64,000 nt of DNA from JAEUIE01 sp046350055 (lineage in GTDB: Bacteria > Planctomycetota > Planctomycetia > Gemmatales > HRBIN36), in assembly GCA_046350055.1 (NCBI GenBank), contig JAXMBC010000001.1, positions 5,456,001 to 5,520,000 of the forward strand, in the 5' to 3' direction. How positions within the stretch are numbered: the stretch's first letter is position 1; each line of letters starts with the position of its first letter. The translations under genes and the position numbers were made by a program. The notes under the pieces are model-generated. The model saw only the letters and a program-made list of their open reading frames with translations, ran no database searches and was not told the DNA's origin. Of the stretch, positions 1 through 8,381 are shown piece by piece.

Positions 1-1781
1 GGCAGCTTGCCCACGTCGATGAGGGGCTGACTCTTGCCCTCGCCTGCAACCGGCAGCCGATAGAGGTGCGTTTCCCCCAGGTGCCTGGCCTTGGAGATGA
101 TCCAGAACTGATCGTCAGCCAGTATCAGCGATTCTGCATCGAATGCCTTCCTGGGATAGGTATACCGCCAGGTGCCGGTGACTGGCACAACCTGCGGATC
201 ACTCGGCGTTTTGCCGGTAAACTGGTCAGGCTCCACGATGCGATAGATGCTCCGTTCCTTGTGTCGATGCAGATTGTTGCCAATGTCGCCGACGTAAATG
301 TTACCCTGCTCATCGTTCGTCAGTGCCTCCCAATCGATATTGGGAACATTGGCCAGTTTCAGCGTCGCATGCAGTTTGCCCTTCTCGTCGATGGCATACA
401 GTTCGGGAGGATTGTTCGCATCACAGAGAGTGTAGTACAGCCCGGCATGTTTACGACTTTTAATCAGCGCAGAGGCTTCCTTGACATGCGAGGCTGTGAC
501 ATAACCAGTCTGCTGTACCAGGTGTTGTGCCTTGATGTGTCGAAGTGGAGCAATGGTCTCGCTCAATACCGGTCGGGCCTCTTCGCCGGGCTTGTCATAG
601 ATCCAGATTCCCAGTGCGAGCATGATTCCCATCAATAGCGCCAGCACGACAACCTGCATGGATAATCGTTGTCTGCGTTCGGGCACATAGTAGCTGGTCA
701 TGCTCGTCGTCTGCTGGCCAGCAACCGGATCATAACTGCCATCGGCTGGAAGCGCGACGATGCCTTGTCTTAACAGTTCCTGGGGCGAACCCTGGCGATC
801 CACTTCACGCTGCAATTCCTCTTCCTGCAACTGCTGGAGTGCTGTTCGCACCATTCTGGCCGATTCCGGCCGAAGCTCCGGCTTGGGGGACAACAGCGCC
901 ATGACCAGTTGGCTGAACCCTACAGGCAGGGCGGGATTGATTTCATGTGGCGGCGTGGGTGTGTGATGCCGAAGGGATTCGTAATAGGTAACCAGCACAT
1001 CGCTGCCAAGGAATGGCATCTGCATAGTTCCCAGGCGATAGAGGACCACGCCGAGGCTGAACAGATCGGAACGATGGTCGATACGCATTCCATTGACTTG
1101 TTCCGGCGAAATGTAGCCTGACGTGCCGACACAGTCCTGCTTCTTGCCCTGAACCGTCGTGCTTTCCACCTTGCCGGAGAGACCGAAATCCAGCAATACC
1201 ACGCGGCCTTTGGGGGCTTCCAGCCAGATGTTGGCCAGCTTGATGTCGCGGTGGAGAATACCCGCGGCATGTGCCGCTGCCAGGCCGTCAGCTGCTTCGC
1301 GACCAATCCGCAGGATCTGCATGAGATGTGGCTGCGACTGCTTTTTTACCCAGCGATCCAGTGCCATCCCCTGCAACAGGGGCATGGCCAGGAAGATGAC
1401 GCCATTGTCTTCACCCACCTGATACAGGGGAACAATATGATCATGACGCAAGGCGGCACAGGCACGGGCCCCTTCCAGAAAGCGTGCACGTGCTTGAGCA
1501 TTCGACTGCGAATCAGGCTGCAATACTTTGATGGCTAGCGGACGCTTCAATTGCTCGTCGTACGCTTCAAAGACAACCCCCATGCCCCCCTGACCGATCG
1601 TGCGGATGATCCTGAAACCAGCCAGGCGGCCAATCTCGTCGGCACCACGAGCAGGACGAAGCAGCTTGCCGTAAAGTAATGCATTCGAAATGACAACTTG
1701 GCTTACGCCAGGCTGCGTGCGAACTTCGGTTTGGCCGGTGGGTGTGCTGAGTTCGTTCTGATTCTCGACAGGCTGGGTCAT
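1..1781 (-). CDS. Serine/threonine protein kinase with C-terminal propeller-like sensor domain (partial, 3' end outside window)
   Basis: The reading frame runs off the left edge, so the C-terminus is missing; about 593 residues are visible from the ATG at 1781. A Hanks-type kinase domain starts near residue 50 with the Gly loop IGQGGMGVVF, the catalytic HRDIK motif at about residues 177-181, and a DFG equivalent in LLDFGLSG. A single membrane segment (VVVLALLMGIMLALGIW) follows a proline/glutamine-rich linker. The extracytoplasmic part holds YVGDIGNN and IDWEAL motifs typical of beta-propeller proteins of the phytase-esterase/SdiA-regulated kind. It is divergently oriented from der, with about 107 bp between the starts. 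The ligand cannot be inferred. Confidence 0.9.
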   Translation of the reverse strand, partial: MTQPVENQNELSTPTGQTEVRTQPGVSQVVISNALLYGKLLRPARGADEIGRLAGFRIIRTIGQGGMGVVFEAYDEQLKRPLAIKVLQPDSQSNAQARARFLEGARACAALRHDHIVPLYQVGEDNGVIFLAMPLLQGMALDRWVKKQSQPHLMQILRIGREAADGLAAAHAAGILHRDIKLANIWLEAPKGRVVLLDFGLSGKVESTTVQGKKQDCVGTSGYISPEQVNGMRIDHRSDLFSLGVVLYRLGTMQMPFLGSDVLVTYYESLRHHTPTPPHEINPALPVGFSQLVMALLSPKPELRPESARMVRTALQQLQEEELQREVDRQGSPQELLRQGIVALPADGSYDPVAGQQTTSMTSYYVPERRQRLSMQVVVLALLMGIMLALGIWIYDKPGEEARPVLSETIAPLRHIKAQHLVQQTGYVTASHVKEASALIKSRKHAGLYYTLCDANNPPELYAIDEKGKLHATLKLANVPNIDWEALTNDEQGNIYVGDIGNNLHRHKERSIYRIVEPDQFTGKTPSDPQVVPVTGTWRYTYPRKAFDAESLILADDQFWIISKARHLGETHLYRLPVAGEGKSQPLIDVGKL

Positions 1782-1888
1782 GCGGGATCCGGATGATGCG
1801 TCCAGGGGAGATGTGCTAAACGTATGATTCAACCCCGTTATCCATATGCTGATTCTACAGCATTCACATATCTTTCACCAAGCGAACC

Positions 1889-3424
1889 ATGTCATTACCC
1901 AAGGTAGCCATCGTCGGTCGGCCCAATGTGGGCAAGTCTTCTCTGTTCAACTGGCTGGCCGGAGTACGCATCAGCATCGTCGAACCCACCCCGGGCGTCA
2001 CCCGCGACCGCCTCAGCACGCCTATTGAGCTCAGCGAAAACTGCTGGATTGATCTCATCGATACGGGTGGCATGGGCGTCATTGACAAGGACAACCTCAC
2101 GGAGGATGTCGAAAAACAGATCGCCATCGCACTTCACGAAGCTGCGGTCGTGTTGTTTGTAGGCGATGCCCGCGACGGGATCGTACCACTGGATGAAGTG
2201 GTAGCCAAGAAGCTGCGTCTGGTGAACAAACCGGTCATCATGGTCGTCAACAAGTGCGACGTTGACAAGTTCGAGAGCAATGCCCAGGAATTTCGCCGCT
2301 TTGGCTACGAACCCTTCCTGATGGTCAGTGCTCATCAGGGCCGAGGCCGCGAAGAACTCCTCGAAGCCATTCAGGCCGCTCTGCCTGCCGACTGGGATGA
2401 TCTCAAGGAACCCAAAGCTGCTGAATTGAAGATCGCTATCGTCGGCCGTCGCAATGTGGGCAAAAGCACGTTTATCAACGCTCTGGCTAACGAAGAACGT
2501 GTCATCGTCAGCGAAGTGGCAGGCACCACGCGCGACAGCATTGATGTCCGCATCGAAAAAGATGGCAAAGTCATTGTCGCGATTGATACCGCCGGCGTTC
2601 GTCGCAAGGGCAGCATTGCCGACAGCATCGAGTTTTACAGTCTGGCCCGTGCAGAACGCTCCATACGCCGGGCTGACGTGGTGCTGCTGTTCTTTGATGC
2701 TCAGCAGACTACCAGCATCGTTGACAAGCAACTGGTCTCCTACATCGCCGAGAATTACAAACCAGCCATCTTTGTGGTTAACAAGTGGGACCTGCTCAAG
2801 AAAGAGGGCAAACTGACCGGCGAGTGGGGCGACTATCTCCGCAAGATGTTTCCAGCACTGGAACATGTGCCCATCGCATTCACAACCGCGATGAACCAGA
2901 AGAATGTGCAGAAGGTGCTGAACCTGGCCCAGGTGCTGCACAAGCAGGCGCAATCCCGTGTTAGTACCGGCAAGCTGAACGATGTCCTGCGGCGGGCCAT
3001 TGAACGCAAACCACCTGCCATGCGACATGGCAAGAACCCGCGCATTTACTACGCCACGCAGACCGAGGTCTGCCCCCCCACCATGGTGCTCTTCACGAAT
3101 GGCCGCGATGTCATCTCTGAGCCCTATCAGCGCTATCTGCTCAAGTGCTTGCGTGATGAGCTGCCTTTCACCGAAGTGCCGATCCGCTTCATGTGGCGTG
3201 TGAAGGGAGATCAGGTTCTGCCTGACGTGAGCGAGGATCTCACCTCGAAGCCGCCTCGTCGCATCCACAGCCCTCCCCAGAAGAAACTCAAGGCCCCCAA
3301 TAAGGTCCGATCGTTGAAGACCCTGGAAGCGGAACAGGAAAAGAAGCAGAAAGCCGTGCGGCAATCCAAGAGGCCTGCCAAGTGGAAGGCGGAGGAAAAG
3401 CGTGGCGATGTGTGGGATGTGTAG
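1889..3424 (+). CDS. der: Ribosome-assembly GTPase Der (EngA)
   Basis: The 511-residue product has two tandem GTPase domains, which defines Der. Domain 1 begins at residue 6 with the P-loop GRPNVGKSS and has DTGG and NKCD motifs. Domain 2 starts near residue 180 with GRRNVGKST, followed by DTAG and NKWD. A KH-like domain follows (about 370-455). The last 50 residues form a Lys/Arg-rich tail that is longer than usual and could bind rRNA. Der is known to act in 50S subunit maturation. The ATG at 1889 places the P-loop at its normal position. The gene ends 1 bp from the convergent PIN-like gene. Confidence 0.97.
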   Translation: MSLPKVAIVGRPNVGKSSLFNWLAGVRISIVEPTPGVTRDRLSTPIELSENCWIDLIDTGGMGVIDKDNLTEDVEKQIAIALHEAAVVLFVGDARDGIVPLDEVVAKKLRLVNKPVIMVVNKCDVDKFESNAQEFRRFGYEPFLMVSAHQGRGREELLEAIQAALPADWDDLKEPKAAELKIAIVGRRNVGKSTFINALANEERVIVSEVAGTTRDSIDVRIEKDGKVIVAIDTAGVRRKGSIADSIEFYSLARAERSIRRADVVLLFFDAQQTTSIVDKQLVSYIAENYKPAIFVVNKWDLLKKEGKLTGEWGDYLRKMFPALEHVPIAFTTAMNQKNVQKVLNLAQVLHKQAQSRVSTGKLNDVLRRAIERKPPAMRHGKNPRIYYATQTEVCPPTMVLFTNGRDVISEPYQRYLLKCLRDELPFTEVPIRFMWRVKGDQVLPDVSEDLTSKPPRRIHSPPQKKLKAPNKVRSLKTLEAEQEKKQKAVRQSKRPAKWKAEEKRGDVWDV

Positions 3425-3425
3425 T

Positions 3426-3833
3426 TTAGGGTAGAAACAATCGGCCAGTTCCGAGGAACTGGGCCTTTCTCATCAGAATGTCCAGCAAACGCTCCACGAC
3501 TCTATCCAGATAGTCACCACCTTGCAACATTCGATTAGCGTCCGCTAAAGTCAACACTGGGATGCTGTCTAAGTTAGATGCCGTGCGAATCATGGCTTCT
3601 AACGAATCGGCCTTGTCTTGATTTCGATTGGCTGTCAGGAGCCAATAGCCTTGATCCTGACACACTTGCCAGACGACATTGTCAGGAGAATGACGATCTA
3701 GACCAACATCTTCCAGGAACAACAGTTCTACGCCCAGTCCCTGGCTGATACTTGACCAGTCAGCAGAGAACAATCGGTTTCGCAGCAATCGAGCGTGACC
3801 ATCGAGATTGGCATCTATCAGCAGGCTAATCAT
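3426..3833 (-). CDS. PIN-like (DUF5615 type) putative toxin
   Basis: This 135-residue protein opens with LLIDANLDG, the Asp-containing first strand of PIN-like nucleases of the DUF5615/Mut7-C group. It has a second acidic patch in LLTANRNQDK at the position where these proteins place a conserved Asp/Asn. Its first 8 bp overlap the end of the DUF433 gene upstream, as in DUF433-DUF5615 toxin-antitoxin-like pairs. RNase activity is an inference from the family. It lies convergent to der with only 1 bp between the stops. Confidence 0.72.
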   Translation of the reverse strand: MISLLIDANLDGHARLLRNRLFSADWSSISQGLGVELLFLEDVGLDRHSPDNVVWQVCQDQGYWLLTANRNQDKADSLEAMIRTASNLDSIPVLTLADANRMLQGGDYLDRVVERLLDILMRKAQFLGTGRLFLP

Positions 3834-4185
3834 GAGCCTGCACTTTCTGTTCTTCGAGTTTGGCCTTCATCCTGGCTATTCGAACTGCCAAAGGAACAGA
3901 AGTATCCAACTCCTGATACACACCCGATGCTATTAACTTTTCTCGTCCAATCCGATTGCGTTCCTCAATCTCGTCATCCCAGCGCTCTAACTCCTTGTAG
4001 TGTTCCTGAATGTAAGCATAAGCCGCATCGTACTCATCTCTCCGCAAGCTAGGCATGGCCCGGTGGATGAACTCAAAGTCGTGGCCACGGTGGACGTAGT
4101 AAAAGACATCCATCACCGTCAGGCGGTGGCCTTCAATCTGCGGACCGCGACCGACATTAATGATGCGAACAGCTTGAGTTGCCAT
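3826..4185 (-). CDS. DUF433 family putative antitoxin
   Basis: The product is 119 residues from the ATG at 4185, which is preceded by a strong ribosome-binding site (GAGGAGG on the minus strand near 4191-4197). An upstream ATG at 4236 lacks one. The N-terminal half (GPQIEGHRLTVMDVFYYVHRG) is the DUF433 winged-helix signature, with the shared GPxIxGxRxxV pattern. The C-terminal half is a charged helix. DUF433 proteins commonly pair with PIN-like toxins, and here the next gene overlaps by 8 bp. Autoregulation is likely from family precedent but no operator was identified. Confidence 0.78.
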   Translation of the reverse strand: MATQAVRIINVGRGPQIEGHRLTVMDVFYYVHRGHDFEFIHRAMPSLRRDEYDAAYAYIQEHYKELERWDDEIEERNRIGREKLIASGVYQELDTSVPLAVRIARMKAKLEEQKVQAHD

Positions 4186-4390
4186 GGCGACCTCCTCTTG
4201 AATGATTTTACACGTTCTCAATGGTTCACTCCACATCGACCTTGCATTCTCCGCCCAGTTTGGCTATTCCCCGCCATCACGCTGGTAAGCTCTGCGGATG
4301 GTGCGGGGTAAGGCTGTCGGGACCGTGGGGAATACGCTGTCCTATCCGCTGCCCCTGTTGCTAACCGGATCGCCGCCGAGAATACTGGTA

Positions 4391-5662
4391 ATGGTAGTCT
4401 CTCTCTTCGAGTGCCTTGTGCGCCGCTTTTGTCTTCTACTCCTGTGTCTCGCGTTCTCCGCCACCGTGCTGGGGTGCGGCCTCTTTCCCAAGGACGACGC
4501 CAAAAATCAGGGCTTCAACAACTCGGGCATCAATGCCGAGCGACTCCCCCCTGCCAATACCACTGTCACCAGCCGCAATGCAGTGCTGGCCGGCCAGGTG
4601 ATTGACGTCTTCAACCAGAGGCGGGGTGGAGTTCAACTCACCCTGCAGCCTGTGGATGGTGGCGAGCCTGTCACTGCCATGACCAATGATCAGGGTTACT
4701 TCACTGTCGCCAGCCTGCAGGCTGGCAAACGCTACCGCATTCAAGCCCGTTCTCAGCAGGGCACAGTGCAAAGCACAGGCAGCACCGAAGCTACTGCACC
4801 CAATGTTGTCGTACTCATCAAGCTCAACGACGCAAAAACCGAGACAGATGCAAAAGCTACCGGCATGAGTGGTTCCGTCGGTGGTAAGCACAGCAGCATC
4901 GCCGGGTCAGATGATTATTCCCAGCCCTGGTCCAGAGGCAACCCGGCCCAGACTGGACGAGGCGACCGCCTGGGGGCTGCTCCCGATGTCGCCAACCCCA
5001 GTAATCAAGGCCTGGCTACCCAGCCAGCTGCAGCTCCCACCATCAACCCAAGACTGGGCAAGCCCGTTACTACCGAAAGTGCACCTGCCCCAGCAACCGC
5101 TGTCCCCGTCCGCCCTGAGTACGTTGCTGATGAACCCAACCTCCGGGTGAACCCGGTACCACTCAGCATCAACGGACCAGGTGCCAATGCGGTTGACACC
5201 TCCCCACGCAAGCAGAGCCTGGCCAGCAGCCCCTACCTCGATTTTCCACTGCTCGATCTCGATGGTAAAGCTACGACACTTGCCATGTACCGTGGCAGGC
5301 TCACGCTGGTCGATTTGTGGAACACTGATTGCATCCCCTGCAGTGAATCCCTGCCACAACTCATGAAGCTGCATCGGTCGTTTGGCCCCCAGGGCCTCGT
5401 GGTGGTAGGCATCTCTGTCAATGAACGAGGGAAGGCGGAAGACAATGCCGCCAAGATACGCTGGCGTGCCGGACAGAAGGGTGTTGACTATCCCCTTCTC
5501 ACAGAACAGCCGGGCCGCTCAGCCATGAAGCTCTTTAACGCCGAGCAAGTGCCTACATTGATTCTGCTCGACGAGACTGGCAAGGAAGTCTGGCGTGGCG
5601 TCGGCTTCAATCCCGATACCAAACAGGCACTCGAGCAGGAACTCAGCCGCCGCCTGCGGTAA
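4391..5662 (+). CDS. Lipoprotein with carboxypeptidase-regulatory-like and TlpA/thioredoxin domains
   Basis: The start at 4391 was chosen because it gives a typical lipoprotein signal peptide (MVVSLFECLVRRFCLLLLCL) ending in a TVLGC lipobox. An ATG at 4298 would bury it. About residues 65-140 form a beta-sandwich like the carboxypeptidase regulatory domain (VLAGQVIDVFNQRRGGVQL, then YFTVASLQAGKRYRI). A long Pro/Ala/Thr-rich linker follows. The C-terminal 140 residues are a TlpA-like fold with the redox motif CIPC in LWNTDCIPCSE and a cis-Pro in VPTLILLD. It probably acts as an envelope thiol-disulfide protein. The substrate is unknown. Confidence 0.85.
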   Translation: MVVSLFECLVRRFCLLLLCLAFSATVLGCGLFPKDDAKNQGFNNSGINAERLPPANTTVTSRNAVLAGQVIDVFNQRRGGVQLTLQPVDGGEPVTAMTNDQGYFTVASLQAGKRYRIQARSQQGTVQSTGSTEATAPNVVVLIKLNDAKTETDAKATGMSGSVGGKHSSIAGSDDYSQPWSRGNPAQTGRGDRLGAAPDVANPSNQGLATQPAAAPTINPRLGKPVTTESAPAPATAVPVRPEYVADEPNLRVNPVPLSINGPGANAVDTSPRKQSLASSPYLDFPLLDLDGKATTLAMYRGRLTLVDLWNTDCIPCSESLPQLMKLHRSFGPQGLVVVGISVNERGKAEDNAAKIRWRAGQKGVDYPLLTEQPGRSAMKLFNAEQVPTLILLDETGKEVWRGVGFNPDTKQALEQELSRRLR

Positions 5663-5674
5663 GCTAACCACATG

Positions 5675-5849
5675 GTAGGCATCTCGCTCCGCGAGATGAC
5701 CGATTGCGATAACGATGAACTCCATGCGGAACTAGAACGGTAGCAAAAGCTCCGGCATACTCGAGGCAACCTGCAACAGCAATTCTTCTGTATTTGAAGT
5801 AGCTTCGAATCATCTGCATCCGGCCATCACAACAGAGCGTGATGCCTAC
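5675..5849. repeat. Inverted-repeat element, family A copy 1
   Basis: The left end carries GTAGGCATCTCGC, TCC, GCGAGATG (5675-5698), itself an 8-bp perfect hairpin. The right end (about 5824-5849) is its degenerate inverse, with a CATCAC/GTGATG hairpin and the terminal GCCTAC. The two ends are inverted repeats of each other enclosing about 125 bp of unique sequence. The same ends occur at 49074-49219 and 51912-51966. It fills the gap between the TlpA-like gene and cbiQ. Confidence 0.75.
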
Positions 5850-5858
5850 AATGGCACC

Positions 5859-6599
5859 ATGCAAGATTTCCTACCCACCACCATTCAGGGCCAGTCGCCC
5901 TGGCATCGCATGGATGCACGCTGGAAACTGGTGGCTGTCGTCATCAACCTGCTGGTACTACCCTGGGTGCGTTCGCTGGAAGGCACGCTCCTCGCCAGCC
6001 TCTGCAGCCTGGGGTTCCTGCTCAGCACCGGCGTACCACGCCACTGGTGGCTGCCTCGCGTGGGCATGGTAGCTGGGTTCCTGGTGCTCTTTGTCATCGT
6101 GCTCCCCTTCACCGTGGGGCAGCAGGATACCACTTTCCTGGGCATCACCTTCTCTTCACGCGGGCTGGTACTATCGCTCATCATCTTCTTCCGCGGCCTG
6201 GCTGCCGTCTGCTGGACACTCTTCCTCACTGCCACCACGTCCACCGAACAGCTGCTGCATGCTGCCACCGCCTTGCATCTGCCACAACCCATTCTGCGGG
6301 TGATGGTCGTCACCTGGCGGTATATTCAGGTGATGTACCACACCATCCGCCACTTCCGCACCGCCCTCCGCCTGCGAGGCTTTCGCAATCGCCCCGGCTG
6401 GCGAACGTATCAGACCATCACCAGCGTCATCGGCACCCTGCTGGTCCAGGGCTTCGACCACACTGAACGAGCGGTACACGCCATGCAGGCTCGGGGCTAC
6501 CGTGGCCGGATTATTACCCTCGTCGAATGGCAGAACAGCAGCCGGGATGTAACGCTGTTCCTGATGATGCTCTTATACAATGGGGTCTTGATCATTTAG
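5859..6599 (+). CDS. cbiQ: Energy-coupling factor transporter transmembrane protein (CbiQ-like)
   Basis: This 246-residue polytopic protein has about five hydrophobic segments. The cytoplasmic region before the last helix carries ALRLRGF and MQARGYRGR, the two Ala-Arg-Gly coupling motifs by which T-components of ECF transporters contact their ATPases. In cobalt/nickel systems CbiQ partners with CbiO and an S-component (CbiM/CbiN or NikM/NikN). Here CbiO lies two genes downstream but no CbiM-like gene is in the window. The metal is therefore not certain, and a vitamin ECF system cannot be excluded. Confidence 0.88.
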   Translation: MQDFLPTTIQGQSPWHRMDARWKLVAVVINLLVLPWVRSLEGTLLASLCSLGFLLSTGVPRHWWLPRVGMVAGFLVLFVIVLPFTVGQQDTTFLGITFSSRGLVLSLIIFFRGLAAVCWTLFLTATTSTEQLLHAATALHLPQPILRVMVVTWRYIQVMYHTIRHFRTALRLRGFRNRPGWRTYQTITSVIGTLLVQGFDHTERAVHAMQARGYRGRIITLVEWQNSSRDVTLFLMMLLYNGVLII

Positions 6600-6612
6600 T
6601 AACCGCAGATAA

Positions 6613-6900
6613 ATGTTGACGATCCCGCAACGAATAGAGAGACTACTACTACAGCTGTGGGACCGTACGATGGAATCGATTCTGGAACGCCTGATTCGCC
6701 CCGAAATTCTGATTCCCTTCTTCATCTTCGGCCTGCCGATGGTAATGTGGTCGATCAAAGCCTCCATCGTGGGTGCAGCCAAGGCACGAGCCATCGAAGC
6801 GGAAATCAACCTCAAGCGGGAACTGGTGGCCCAGGGGCGTTCTGCCGACGACATTGCCAGGATCATGGGCAACAGCAAAACGGACAAAATGGATGCCTAG
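6613..6900 (+). CDS. Small single-span membrane protein in the cbi operon
   Basis: This 95-residue product has one hydrophobic segment (LIPFFIFGLPMVMWS, about residues 33-47). A charged helix follows, ending in RSADDIARIMGN, which resembles a short dimerising or SHOCT-like tail. An internal ATG at 6670 is preceded by a GGGACC sequence and may be the real start (76 residues). Its stop overlaps the cbiO start by 8 bp, so it is translationally coupled to the transporter ATPase. No known function was recognised. It is too short and lacks the topology for CbiN. Confidence 0.7.
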   Translation: MLTIPQRIERLLLQLWDRTMESILERLIRPEILIPFFIFGLPMVMWSIKASIVGAAKARAIEAEINLKRELVAQGRSADDIARIMGNSKTDKMDA

Positions 6901-7606
6901 CAGCCTGGCCATCGACGCCCAAGCGGTTTCCGCCCGCCATGGCGATGGCACCGAAGCGTTTCATACCGTCACCCTGCAATTACAGAACTCGGAATGCGTG
7001 GGACTCGTCGGCCCCAATGGTGCCGGCAAAACTTCCTTCCTCCTCACCTGCACCGGCATCCTCCCCTTTCACGCTGGCCAGCTTTCAGTCTTCGGACTGA
7101 ACCCCATGGACCGCGCCACCCGCTACGAACTGCCCCGCAAGGTGGGCCTGGTGATGCAGCAGAGCGATGACCAACTCTTCAACCCCACCGTGCTCGACGA
7201 TGTCGCCTTCGGTCCGCTGAACCTGGGACTGAGCAAGGATGAAGTACGCCAGCGTGTCGCCTTGGCACTCGCCCAGGTGAAACTGGTGGGATACGAAGAC
7301 CGGGTGCCTCACCGTCTGTCAGGTGGTGAGAAACGGCGGGTCGCCCTTGCAGGCATCCTGGCCATGCAGCCTCAGTTACTTCTACTGGACGAGCCTACGC
7401 AGGACCTCGACCCCCGCGGCCGCCGCGAATTGATGGAAATAGTGCAGCAGTTGCCTCAGGCAAAGCTGATCGCATCGCACGATCTCGACTTCATCCTCGA
7501 GTGTTGTCCACGAACGGTGGTCTTTGATCGGACGGTGGTAGCCGACGGCCCAACGAGAGAATTGCTTGTCAACGCAGCTATGATGGACGCCCACGGGTTG
7601 CGCTGA
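6893..7606 (+). CDS. cbiO: Energy-coupling factor ABC transporter ATPase (CbiO-like)
   Basis: The 237-residue protein starts at the ATG at 6893, which overlaps the end of the preceding gene. The same frame extends further upstream but only through sequence that codes in another frame. It has Walker A GPNGAGKTS, a Q-loop in VMQQSDDQLFNPTV (typical of CbiO/EcfA), the ABC signature LSGGEKRRVALA, Walker B LLLLDEPT and the switch His in IASHDLDF. It powers an ECF importer with the CbiQ-like protein upstream. A repeat element begins at the second base after its stop codon. Confidence 0.93.
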   Translation: MPSSLAIDAQAVSARHGDGTEAFHTVTLQLQNSECVGLVGPNGAGKTSFLLTCTGILPFHAGQLSVFGLNPMDRATRYELPRKVGLVMQQSDDQLFNPTVLDDVAFGPLNLGLSKDEVRQRVALALAQVKLVGYEDRVPHRLSGGEKRRVALAGILAMQPQLLLLDEPTQDLDPRGRRELMEIVQQLPQAKLIASHDLDFILECCPRTVVFDRTVVADGPTRELLVNAAMMDAHGLR

Positions 7607-7607
7607 C

Positions 7608-7733
7608 ATTTAGCCTCCGGCCCTTCAGGCCGGGGGCGGGACCGCGCTGAATAGAACATGTTCTTGCAACCTTGCAAATGAGATATCACATTCGCCAGCA
7701 CCCGCCCCTGGCCTGAAGGGCCAGGGGCTAAAT
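7608..7733. repeat. Inverted-repeat element, family B copy 1
   Basis: This 126-bp element has long terminal inverted repeats. The left end begins ATTTAGCC, then a CGGCCCTTCAGGCCG palindrome and GGGGGCGGG. The right end is the inverse, with CCCGCCCCTGG, CCTGAAGG, and a terminal GGCTAAAT. The core contains TTCTTGCAA. A diverged second copy with the same layout is at 46542-46675. Both copies lie directly after a stop codon (cbiO here, prkA there). It could fold into a long hairpin and so end or process transcripts. No transposase is encoded. Confidence 0.8.
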
Positions 7734-7786
7734 ACCAACGAAAACACCCCAGCCAAAGCCGGGGTGTTTGCTGATTCAGGTACTGC

Positions 7787-8122
7787 TTACTGAGCAGCGC
7801 CAGCGCGAGGACGAACGCGCTTCTGCACGTCGATTTCCAGCACGCCGTAGGTCTGTTCGTACTGCTGGATGGTGGCACCCAGGAGCTGGAAGAGACGCTT
7901 GGCGGTGAAGTAGTTCACCACGATGCGGTGGGTCAGCTTGACAGGCTCATTGGGGTTGGGAGCCATCTGGGTATTGAGACCGAAGTCGAGGATGAGTTCT
8001 TCTGGCATGAAGGTGACACGAGCAAAATTTGCATACGTGGCCGACAGGTGGCTGGTGTCCGTGGGGTACTCTGCACGGGCGGCTTGTGCCTGCTGGGGTT
8101 GTGCTGCTGCTTCATCAGCCAT
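7787..8122 (-). CDS. DUF3467 domain protein
   Basis: This 111-residue protein matches the DUF3467 pattern: YANFARVTFMPEELILDFG, then VKLTHRIVVNYFTAKRL, and a helical tail (LGATIQQYEQTYG). DUF3467 members are small cytoplasmic proteins of unknown function that are widespread in planctomycetes. The start at 8122 follows a GGAGAC sequence on the minus strand. The protein opens with an Ala/Gln-rich linker of about 17 residues. It stands alone, divergent from nadE, with a 258-bp spacer holding one GCGAGGCTC/GAGCCGCCG palindrome near 8336-8361. Confidence 0.8.
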   Translation of the reverse strand: MADEAAAQPQQAQAARAEYPTDTSHLSATYANFARVTFMPEELILDFGLNTQMAPNPNEPVKLTHRIVVNYFTAKRLFQLLGATIQQYEQTYGVLEIDVQKRVRPRAGAAQ

Positions 8123-8381
8123 GACTCAGTCTCCTGCAAATGCTTGGGAAGGTACACTAGCGACGGACTTCGACCACAGTTCAACATTCTGTACTGAATG
8201 AAATCCAGCTAGAGAAAGTGAGTATAAGTGGCACATTCGGCACTGACAACCCTCTTCAGCCGGGATGTGATATTTCTTTCCTATTCAGGGTTGGCAGCGG
8301 GTGTAGGATAATAGCACAGAGGTAGCGGTCGGGGGGCGAGGCTCCTGCTGAGCCGCCGAACACGCGAAACCTGGAACCACG

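Noticed and set aside
1895..3364. 489-codon open frame antisense to der
   Set aside because: It mirrors der, has no recognisable motif or ribosome-binding site, and arises from codon bias in GC-rich DNA.
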